From Antedon bifida (Eukaryota > Echinodermata > Crinoidea > Comatulida > Antedonidae): a stretch of DNA of 64,000 nucleotides. The stretch is from assembly GCA_963402885.1 (NCBI GenBank), contig OY727100.1, forward strand, positions 1,488,001 through 1,552,000. Direction: 5' to 3'. Both the position numbers and the translations under genes were made by a program. The notes beneath the pieces were generated by a model, which was not told the origin of the DNA, ran no database searches, and worked only from the letters and a program-made list of their open reading frames with translations. This document shows, in pieces, positions 1 to 9,020 of the stretch; within the stretch, counting starts at the first letter, position 1; the number at the start of each line of letters is the position of its first letter.

Positions 1-647
1 GTTAAAAAAAAGGATACAAGATTCAAGAAATTTGATTGGTCCAATTTAAAATGGAAATTCGTTTTTCTTGGCATAATTAAGACAATAAAACAACAAACAA
101 CAATACATGAAAAGTATACAAAAAACTTATACTACTGGGTTTGTCTGAGTGTCCATAGCTCACAGGAGACAATATGTACTATTGTGTTTATCTCTAATAA
201 TAAATGCAATCATAATATTTTTACTAAGACCAACACAACTGTAGACAAGAATAACTGTTATTGTCTTTCCTCTGAAAACACTGCATTTTCATTCATTTAC
301 TTGACAATAAGTAGTCCAGGAGTTGCCACATATTAGTTTTATTTATTTTATTTTATTTATAATTATTATTTATCTTCATTATTATATGAAGTCTGTTGTT
401 TTTTTTTTTGAGTTCCTAATTTTGTAATATTATTTATATTTCATATTTTTGTTTTGAGGAGCTTATTCATTACAAGCTATGCTTTCATTTAGGCTCCTCC
501 ACTTTATTTAAGTTACTGAAGTGAAATAAAATGAAAAGAGAACCATAACACATTTGTTTCCACAACCTCTGTAACATACAATATTAATTAATAATACAAT
601 AATTATTACATTTTAATTAAAATCAAGAATCAGTCAAGAATACTTAC
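1..647. other. SORL1 intron 7 (partial)
   Basis: A+T-rich sequence with poly-T runs. No exon, RNA gene or named repeat was recognised here. Confidence 0.6.
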
Positions 648-817
648 TGTAACCAGGAATCCTTGCCAGGGCCTTCAGGACTGTAGAAGACAATATTGAC
701 AAGAGATAAAGAGAACTGTGTTCCCTTGTACTCTGATATGTATAAGTTTGTCTCGTAGTTGTCATGGTTTACACACACAAACACCTGGTCTTCTGATGCA
801 TCAGCTATGTAGAAGTT
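648..817 (-). CDS. SORL1: SORL1 exon 7: VPS10 propeller, last exon in window
   Basis: Fifty-six codons plus 2 bases with acceptor attgcag and donor gtaagt. [16 protein letters not shown] and TNLYISE match human [16 protein letters not shown] and TNLYISE almost exactly. The next exon is beyond base 1. Confidence 0.92.
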
Positions 818-3800
818 CTGCAATAATCAAATGTTACAATATTTATTCATGTATTTTAAAAATATATTTAGGCAAATTGCCAAGGATAACCATAAGCAGA
901 TTCATTCACTATCCTTCTTAAAGGTGGCAATTCCGTTCACAAGACAAACATATACACAAGATGCTCTACATAAACAAAGTCTTATTACAAGTCTTTGGGA
1001 GTGGAGTTGTAATTTGTCATTAGAAAAAACCTGACATATGACAGGACTTGAACCCAGGACACTTGGACTGGTAGCCAAGCATCATAACCACCAAGCCACA
1101 ACTCCACTCCACTATGTTTAACTAGCATTAATTAGCGGTTAAGACAAGGCAGGAAGTGCAAACCACAGCCATAACATTTGCACAGTTTCAAAGAATCTTC
1201 TGGGTCATGGTAACGATGGAAAAATATTCACAGATAAGGGATTACTAAACTACTAAAGCTACACTTATTTTCCACGATTCATTATCTGGCCACAGGACCG
1301 GAATCCAGGCTCATTGTGAATGTAGTGTTAAGCTCTGTCTACACAATCAAACTAGTTTGTCACAAAAAGTGTGATGTGCCCAAATATGGTAGTGATATGC
1401 TCAAATATGGTAGTGATATGCTCAAATATGGTAGTGATATGACATCACATTTTTTTGTCACATAAAGTTTGATAGTGTGGACAGAGCTTTAGCAATGATT
1501 CTCACCTTCAGTGGCTTTGTTGTTGGGAATGTTGCTTTTGTGAATGGTTGTCGTTGATGAGATACCCACAGCTCCAAGTCAGAATCTGAAGCGGACGAAG
1601 ATTTCTGAAAAAAAAGTAAATAACGTTGATTATGTAACTAGGTAATTGCTAAACTTCACAAAAGCGTGGTTTCCACTAGAAAACAACGCAAGCCGCAATG
1701 CAAGCGAATTGACCAATCACAAGGAATGGTTCGAATAATCCATCACTTGGATTGGTCAATTCGCTTGCATTGTGGCTTGCGGCCTTGCATTGTGTTTTAG
1801 TGGGAACAAATCTTAACCTAGCGTAAAAAACACTTAATATTGGTTATATTGGAATTTAACAGAAGGCAATTTAATTTAATGGAAAAAAATTATTACAGTA
1901 TATTACAAAAATTGAAGGTCTGAGAACATAACAATAATCAATTTCATTACTTTATTCACATGACAACTGAACTATTGAATGTTATTTTATGATTCAAAAG
2001 GCTTATCTCAAATCACGGTCTGGTGATCACACAAAGGTAAGTACACAACACACTGTTTAACAATACAGCTATTTTATTTAACAATACTGCTGTCTTATAT
2101 GTTCTTTGTCAATTCTGAACTATGAATTCTATGTAACAGGATGCTAAGCTAATATTTTTAGTCCAACAATCTACATTTCAATCACGCAGTATATCTAATA
2201 GAGCAATGAAACCGAAAAGCCTTTTTATTATACAAAATCCAGGTATAAAATCACCACCCATAAATACACGCTACATCATCCTCCTTTGTTGTGCAGAATT
2301 TTTTTACGAATATAGCTACGTTTTTATAGCTAAAGCATTGATCAGAAGCTATAGCTCCATGCTCTGATAGATGGTAGGCGTTTCGGTAAGATTTAAGATA
2401 AATGACACCTTTAGAAAAATAAGGGGGACCATTTAGTACCCATTGATTTAAGAAAGCTTAAGCCTAAACTGAGAAAATATTTTAGCAGACCAGAATCAAA
2501 ATAGTTTCTCAATAAAGACTCTGCAATAACAATAGCCCTAGATGGAAAGGTAAAGGGGATATATTCCATATTCTTTTATTGATTTGATCACTTTATTTCA
2601 GAATATCAAAATTCAATATAAACAAAAAAATACAAAGATTAAAAAATTAAAATAGGACTTTCTCCCATTTAGTGAAGAGATTTGAAAACCTTAACAGATA
2701 GTGCGTAGTGCTGACTTTCACTATTCAAAACTCTTATTCTAAAATATACTCGTAAAAAGAGGGTATTCTCCTCAGAAAATTACAATGTAGAATAATTTAC
2801 TTGCATGATATAAAATATTAAAAGTAATTATTTAAGGATTTTACAGTGTCATTGAATTGATATTTCAAATAGGTTTACGTACAGTAATGAATATACAGAA
2901 ATTTATGTTTTTATGAGTATTGACAATAAAAAAGGTCACATGGTGTTGATGTCAATGGTTAAAGTTCATTGAACCAGGAAATGATTTTATTTACATAACT
3001 TCCTTATGTTATATAGATTAAGCAAATACTACTTCTTGTGCTACATTATGATATTCATTTAAAAATATGATTAGTCACAACATATAATTAACATCTGGAT
3101 TTTTTAATGCATTTTTCTCAATTGTCTTATTCGATTGGGAAATTCCGTTATAACATAAAGATTCGTTTGAGTACTTTTTTGTATTTGAATGGTAAATTGT
3201 AAACTAATTGTGCTCAACAGAAAATCATTCGAATAGAAAACGTTAACAATTCAAGCATTTTTGTTAGAAACAATCTCAATGCTCAAAATACTCCGTTAAA
3301 TAAGTACTTAATGGAAAAATTATACTCAACGGTAAAAGTCCCAAATCAAATATGAGAAATGTCCTGTATTAATTTTGTTAGGTGAATTTGGTTGTATCGT
3401 TAATCAATAATGTAAATACCCATAATGCATTAGTACACACAGCACAGTAAACAACAAATACGAATATTGGAAAACTCAGTGATGCGTGACTTTCACAAGC
3501 ATCACAAATCATGCATAATGTAATAGTAATTATTGTTATTAATATTATAAGAGCAGATTATTACCAAGAATATAAACACATGATATAAATTATGTAAACA
3601 ATATTGGCGACAAAGCTTGTACAAATTTGTATTACAAAACAAATTAATTATCAAATTTATGAATATTCTATGAGTGGGAATAATAGCATAGATAATGGAA
3701 TACTAGAATATTGATTAAATAACAAAAATTAATAAAAATTTTAACAGATATTTTTGAATTACAAGATTCTACCCAAATATAAATGAATGTAAACAAACAA

Positions 3801-6800
3801 ATAACACTAACTGGGAACAGTCTGTATTGAAGAGGCTGCTCGTTTTAGGAGGATAACGGATGACGGTAAATAAATAATTGGTCAGATGTTTGCCATACTC
3901 GGATGTAGTTGTACAAATACTTGCACAAAATTATCTAGTGGGGCTTGAACCCACAACCTCTAGATTACTCGTCTGGCGTACTAAGGTAATTATTATAAGT
4001 AAATTATTCTCTTGGTGAATAAATATACATTTGTTCTACTTCATCTGCTTTGTTCTGCTTTATCATCCTAGTATGAACAGACCTTAAAGAGCTTTATCAT
4101 CCTAGTATGAACAGACCTTAAAGAGCTTTATCATCCTAGTATGAACAGACCTTAAAGAGCTTTATCATCCTAGTATGAACAGACCTTAAAGAGCTTTATC
4201 ATCCTAGTAACAGACCTTAAAGAGCTTTATCATCCTAGTGTGAACAGACCTTAAAAGCTTTATCATCCTAGTATAAACAGACCTTAAAGAGCTTTATCAT
4301 CCTAGTATGAACAGACCTTAAAGAGCTTTATCATCCTAGTATGGACAGACCTTAATCATCCTAGTGTAAACAGACCTTAAAGAATAAATAAAATCAGTTA
4401 CCTTTGTTGCAAACATGTAGTTATCTCTGATCTCAAAATCTTCAACGTCTTGCAGAACTACCTCGATCAAATAATCATTATCAAAATAATCTTCTGTTTT
4501 TAATACATTAACAGCACCCTCTATCTCAATACGTTCAACGTATAGAGTGTCCACTTTGTCATATGGTGTCACACCCCTTAAAATAAAAACAAAATAATGT
4601 ATTACGCACAGGATTTCTTTAAAAAACAAAACAGTGCATGGAAATGTCTACATTAATATTATATTAATAGTGACCGCCATTAAAATACACTAACTCATAG
4701 TACTAATTCACAGTTACACTATTATTTTAACTAATGCCTGGAGATGTGTACACTAATAGTGACTGCTACTAACCACCAATAGCTTTTCACATTGGATTGC
4801 ATCACTGTCCAAGAATGTCCAAAATTCTCTGATTTCCAAAGCTGGAAAAAAAATCAAAATTAACTTAATGCTAATTACTGTACATCAAAGAGTAAGTTAT
4901 TTCAAGGAGAAACTTTTCACATGCGGGCCTATACACACAATTGTTAAAAACGCAAAAATTGGCGAACACAGTGAGACACACGATGTCTTAAGCTCTGTCT
5001 ACACTATCAAACTAGTTTGACAAAAAAAGTGTGATGCACCCAAATATGGTAGTGATATGCCCAAATATGGTAGTGATATGACATAATCATGTCAATATAT
5101 GGGCACATCAGTTTTTGGTCACATAAAGTTTGATAGTGTAGACAGAGATTTATGACGACTAGCTCCTTCCTGTAATCTTACCCTTTTCTGTGGGTCCTTG
5201 TCATCCATGGCAAGAACTAAATTTTGATCCTCTTGATGCATGGCTAACTCAGTTGGACTAAACTGTAAGTGGTGCCTAGCAAATGTCTTGCCGCCGTCAA
5301 CAGTGATAAAAATATACTTGTGCAAAATATCTGTAAAAAGATACTGGAGAAACAAGAGAAAAGAAAAACATTAATTAGACTTAATGAATTATAAAAAATT
5401 ATAATAATAAAGTAAAATAAACAAAGTAAACCTAATTCTCCACCATCAAATACAATTACTGTCACTAAAAATGTGACCACTAGCATACCATTACAGTAAT
5501 TCCTGAGGATGCTCAAAGTATATTGATTGAAACGTCAAGGAACTCAACAGTTCTTTTCAGAACTCTATATATATGTGGTGTACCGCAAACTTTATATCAA
5601 CCATTATGGTCATCACCAAAAATAACCATTTAACCATAAAAAAAATACCAACAACCATCAACATAATTTCCATTACTATTCACCATCATCACCATCAACA
5701 AAAGATTACCACTATACTAACGGCACAACTAGCCATTCCACCACCACCAACTACCACCACCACAAACAACCAACACAAACAACCACCACCAGCACAAACA
5801 ACAACCACAAACAACCACCACCAACTACCACCACCACCACAAACAACCACCACCACAAACCACCATCACTAACCACCACCACCACCACAAACAACCAGCA
5901 GTTTATACTGTACCCTTTGGTTATCTGCTGGGCTATGATAAAACCTATCTAGGATTGCAGCACTACCGTTTAACAGTTTCATTTTGTTCTGAACACTTTC
6001 AAATTTTGCGCCATAATCCCAGCTGAAATACGCATTGCTCGTAGAGCCGTAGCTTGCTTGCTGTTGCCGCGTAACAATCACGATCATGTCGCTGTTCTCG
6101 CCCGCCCAATGAATCATCAATTCGTTGTGTGAATCATTCAAATCAACCTGAAATTAAATTGTCAACAAGATTTAATCAACATTGGGAGCAGGAAGAACTT
6201 GACAAATAGAATGCTATATTTTACTATGTCAGTAGATACCTAATAATAATGATTTCACTAAGTCATTTGGGCATATCAATATCATATTTAGGTACATCAC
6301 ACTTTTTTTGCCAGAGCTTAAGGCCTCCCCTATTCAGGGGACACCATTCATTTAGAGACACTTTTATGGTGGGTATGTAGGTGTCTCATAGGTTCAACTT
6401 TATTTGAATTTAGGATTAACTTTATATTGTATTTTAAAAAAAAAACCAGTTTACCTAAAATAGCTTTTTGTTATGATGAAAATTATGCATTGTAATGTAT
6501 TTAAATCCAAAATGACCTATCCTTTTCTATTGGGTTACCTTTTATATAGCACGTTCACAACATAAACAATGGAATACACAATACAATGTTATAGATACAA
6601 ATCCTTTTATCCATGGCAATGAAAGCTATGCACAGGAAATTCTCAGTATAACTTTTAATAACATTGTAAGGACGGCTTGACAAGAATATTATAAGCAAAC
6701 CTCTCAAGCTCTGTCTACACTATTAAACTTTATATGACGTGATGTGCCCATATATGGACACGATGATGTCATATCACTACCATATCTGGGAAAATCACAT

Positions 6801-8388
6801 TTTCTTGTCAAACTAGTTTGATAGTGTAGATAGAGCTTTAAACTGATCAAAACAGCTTTTAAGAGCACTACCATCATACCAAGAAGGGTTGTCTCTTTTG
6901 TTAAAAACACACTTGATTGGGATTTCCCAAAAAGAAGTCCTTAACTTAATTTACTATGCTAATTATGCAATGTTATTACTGTATTAAAACTTTGTTTTAA
7001 GTCAATGGTTTTTCAGTTTTCAAAATAACGTAAGAATGTTTTTTTTAAATTCCATTGAAATAGAACTGCTTCAATAATAAAGCATCAGTCTTTCACTTAA
7101 ACATTATCTAGACTTCAGAAGTACTACTAAACACTTGAAACAAATTGTCCAACAAAACTAATAAATTGGAAAAGATTGATCAAACCAAGTTACACTAGGT
7201 CCAGTCCTAAAATATAATATACAGTATAATCTATAAGTGAAAAATATATTGATTGTGATTTTTGCATCCGATAACAATGTATGCCGACATGGTGCTTACA
7301 TAAGGACTGTTATTGTGCTTATGTAAATAGGTAAAGTACTCATAAATCTGACATTATACTGCATTCTAAAGAAGTTTGAACTTATCATTGTGATGTCAGA
7401 AAGTACTTGTTTTTATCGGACTTGCTGTATCATCAACTCATGTCTCCAAATGTTGAATGCACTGCCTCTCATTTTACAATTTAATCATTGTATGTCAACT
7501 TAAGTCTGCTTTCCCAATAAGCAAATACTTAATTAAATCTTATCAAGTGCGGTTTCAAAAAGAAATAAAATATCAACTGCTTCTGGGACAAAGGTACTTT
7601 TTCACATCCTGTTTCTAAAGAAAATAAAACACCGCCGCAGAAGCTCTGTATGAATTAAATCATGGAGAAATAAGTTAGTTAGTTAACTTATTCCTCCATG
7701 ATTAAATATAACAGTGAATAAACTATACAATAATAAAAAAGTTGATTTTATTGCGACCAAAATAAAACAAGACCGATTTAAAAAACAACCGATGTCATGC
7801 CTACTAGGCCTAGCTAGGCTTGGGCCTATATACATAGCTGTTTTTGTGATTGTTAAATTTAGAGTTTGTTTTGGAAGTTAGGCTATCTTATTGGGCATAT
7901 ATAGCCTATACAGGTAGGGCCTGATTGATTTGGCCTTATATATATCTTTCTATTTTTTTATTATTTTAAATATAATTTTTTTTTCAATTTCGTAAATTAA
8001 TAATCACAATCTGCGATTGTTACCACTTAAAATTAATGTTTAGTTTCCTGGCAAAACACCAGGGGGAAGGAATCAGGTTATTGAAGGCATAATTTATCCC
8101 TAGGGACGGGTGCGTGCAACATACCTTTGTAACTTCTGGGAGAACAGGGGAATCATCTACTTCCGCCGTGCCTCGTCGTCGACGAGATAGAGTTTCGTCA
8201 GTCGCCTGGGCCTGGAATTTCCCGTCATCTCTTTTAAATCTAAAGATGCCAGTTCCTAAGGAATTTCTGAAAGATACTGGAGCTTGGTGAATTGTTCTTC
8301 CTTTTGAACCATAACGAATACCATCACATGTGATAAATGTTATTAAAAATATTGAACAAATGCCTACATATCGTAGGCCTGGCGCCAT
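648..8388 (-). CDS. SORL1: SORL1 (sortilin-related receptor), 5' part, exons 1-7
   Basis: Type I membrane sorting receptor of the VPS10 family that directs cargo between Golgi and endosomes. Seven exons join in frame to 389 codons plus 2 bases: 8125-8388, 5914-6147, 5182-5343, 4777-4841, 4402-4576, 1506-1604, 648-817 (minus strand); the gene continues past the left edge. Visible parts are a signal peptide (about residues 1-22), a propeptide ending in the furin-type run RRRR at 69-72, then the VPS10 propeller. Blocks such as [31 protein letters not shown] and SEDQVFVCV match SORL1 (human NDSHNQMVVHWAGEK, DKYMFATK), not sortilin or SORCS. All junctions are GT-AG and phase-consistent. The start ATG at 8388 has A at -3 and G at +4. 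Identity is firm; LDLR-A and fibronectin III domains lie outside the window. Confidence 0.93.
1033..1112 (-). mobile_element. tRNA-derived SINE head
   Basis: Minus strand reads GTGGCTTGGTGGTTATGATG (A box) and CCTGGGTTCAAGTCCTG (B box). No cloverleaf acceptor stem, so not a working tRNA gene. Confidence 0.55.
1329..1491. mobile_element. Family A foldback element (MITE), copy 1
   Basis: Ends AAGCTCTGTCTACACAATC and GATAGTGTGGACAGAGCTT are inverted repeats. The middle has three tandem copies of the 21-bp unit CAAATATGGTAGTGATATG(CT). Lies in SORL1 intron 6. Confidence 0.85.
1506..1604 (-). CDS. SORL1: SORL1 exon 6: VPS10 propeller
   Basis: Thirty-three codons, phase 0 at both ends, with [18 protein letters not shown] aligning to human VQLWVSFGRKPMRAAQF. 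Strong polypyrimidine acceptor and gtgaga donor. Confidence 0.88.
1666..1806. mobile_element. Family D foldback element, copy 1
   Basis: Almost wholly palindromic: GCAATGCAAGCGAATTGACC on the left mirrors GGTCAATTCGCTTGCATTG on the right, with outer ends TTTCCACTAG and TTTAGTGGGAA. In SORL1 intron 5. Confidence 0.75.
2000..3900. other. Plain SORL1 intron 5 sequence
   Basis: About 1.9 kb of A+T-rich intron between the foldback element at 1666 and the tRNA-like repeat at 3935. No open frame with coding character and no recognisable repeat was seen. Confidence 0.5.
3935..3990 (-). mobile_element. tRNA-derived repeat
   Basis: Minus strand has AGAGGTTGTGGGTTCAAGCC, a B box with an arm, but no full tRNA. 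Confidence 0.45.
4057..4382. repeat. 34-bp minisatellite, about ten copies
   Basis: Unit AGCTTTATCATCCTAGTATG plus AACAGACCTTAAAG, with a few shortened copies. It ends about 20 bases from the donor of SORL1 exon 5. Confidence 0.9.
4402..4576 (-). CDS. SORL1: SORL1 exon 5: VPS10 propeller
   Basis: One base plus 58 codons. [15 protein letters not shown] and [13 protein letters not shown] align with human GIDPYDKPNTIYIER and DFQLRDKYMFATK. Acceptor ttttaag, donor gtaact. Confidence 0.92.
4777..4841 (-). CDS. SORL1: SORL1 exon 4: VPS10 Asp-box type strand
   Basis: Sixty-five bases, phase 0 to phase 2, reading [15 protein letters not shown]. This matches human LWKSDDFGQTWIMIQ, a typical VPS10 propeller repeat. 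The donor is gtggtt. The Trp codon (W in YWG) is split across the next intron. Confidence 0.88.
4989..5152. mobile_element. Family A foldback element, copy 2
   Basis: Both inverted ends and two internal 21-bp units. In SORL1 intron 3. Confidence 0.85.
5182..5343 (-). CDS. SORL1: SORL1 exon 3: VPS10 propeller
   Basis: Fifty-four codons, phase 0 at both ends, acceptor ctccag and donor gtaaga. It reads [20 protein letters not shown], corresponding to human YIFADAYAQYLWITFDFC. Confidence 0.9.
5486..5608. mobile_element. Family H half element
   Basis: CTCAACAGTTCTTTTCAGAA then CTCTATATATATGTGGTGTA and CCGCAAACTT: the right half of the element at 22545. In SORL1 intron 2. Confidence 0.65.
5640..5895. 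repeat. C/A-only low-complexity tract
   Basis: Nearly pure A and C on the plus strand (CCACCACCACAAACAACCAC). In the SORL1 transcript this is a G/U tract that starts about 20 bases after the exon 2 donor. Confidence 0.85.
5914..6147 (-). CDS. SORL1: SORL1 exon 2: start of VPS10 domain
   Basis: Seventy-eight codons, phase 0 at both ends. It contains [15 protein letters not shown] and [10 protein letters not shown], the clearest SORL1 signature in the window. The donor is gtacag, a poor match to the consensus, and it abuts a long GT-rich intronic tract (see 5640-5895). Confidence 0.92.
6260..6324. mobile_element. Family A fragment, copy 3
   Basis: Only the internal repeat and the end ...GCCAGAGCTTAAG remain. 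In SORL1 intron 1. Confidence 0.6.
6325..6400. mobile_element. Family G repeat (CCTATTCAGGGGACACC)
   Basis: Short dispersed repeat with GGGGACACC and, further in, GGTGTCTC. Related copies lie at 14372, 23082 and 50773. Confidence 0.5.
6705..6840. mobile_element. Family A foldback element, copy 4
   Basis: Complete, both inverted ends present, short core. In SORL1 intron 1. Confidence 0.85.
7655..7706. repeat. Short strong hairpin
   Basis: Arms TTAAATCATGGAGAAATAAG(TT) and AACTTATTCCTCCATGATTA(AA) pair at about 20 of 22 positions around an 8-base loop. In SORL1 intron 1. Confidence 0.6.
8125..8388 (-). CDS. SORL1: SORL1 exon 1: signal peptide and propeptide
   Basis: Eighty-eight codons from ATG to a gtatgt donor, phase 0. 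It begins [18 protein letters not shown], a hydrophobic signal peptide, and carries the basic furin-like site RRRR at residues 69-72, which in SORL1 releases the propeptide. An upstream in-frame ATG exists (8475), but the chosen start gives a proper signal peptide and a good start context. Confidence 0.9.
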
Positions 8389-8968
8389 GATCGTTTTTTT
8401 CGTGTTGTTTTGATTGGTGGTATAAAAAATATCGTCGTCGCGTGATGATAGTCTGCTAGGCCCGCTGCAGCACACTCTCTACACTGTGTACACCACATAC
8501 ACAGTTCGACTGTCAAGTGCGCACTCTATAGTTAGTCACAAACGCGGAAGTTACTTAAAACTTAATAATTACAAAACTTTTATGTGACATTGAAGTTTAG
8601 TTTAGAAACGTATTTTTAGTTCTAAACTAAAGTTTTATTACGAAGCCCGGGATTAAGGTCCTATTAGGCTAATCACAATTTAAATGAAGACAAAAATACA
8701 AGAAAATAAATCAGTTCAATTCAATTCAAATATACATTGTTTTACATTATAAAAACAAAAATTGAAAGTTACTGAAGCGGCTAAGACTGTGTTTGTTTTA
8801 CATCTAGAAGCATATTTCCGAAGTTTCCGGTTTCAGGATCGTTTATGGCAGCAAATAAAGATTATTTTTGTTTCAATATAAAAACTATAAAACTAAGTAG
8901 AGAAGGTCTAAACGGTGTGATTGTCAACTGCTCCTGCTGCTGCTGTCGATATTATATCAATTACAATT
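8389..8968. promoter_or_regulatory. Divergent intergenic region SORL1 / Ig gene
   Basis: The start codons of SORL1 (minus) and the two-Ig gene (plus) are 580 bases apart and point away from each other, so both promoters must lie here or overlap. No TATA box or other certain element could be singled out. A shared or bidirectional promoter is an inference from spacing alone. Confidence 0.5.
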
Positions 8969-9020
8969 ATGAAGGCATTAAGTTTGGTATTGTTTGCTGT
9001 CTTTGTTTTACAGGATACAG
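8969..9020 (+). CDS. Ig gene exon 1: signal peptide
   Basis: ATG with A at -3, reading MKALSLVLFAVFVLQDT and then a gtaagc donor in phase 1. A short, clear signal peptide. Confidence 0.82.

Noticed and set aside
4057..4382. CRISPR-like regular repeat
   Set aside because: The repeats are directly adjacent without unique spacers, and the DNA is animal.
5573..5872. 99-codon frame rich in Thr, Pro and His
   Set aside because: It translates the C/A low-complexity tract inside SORL1 intron 2.
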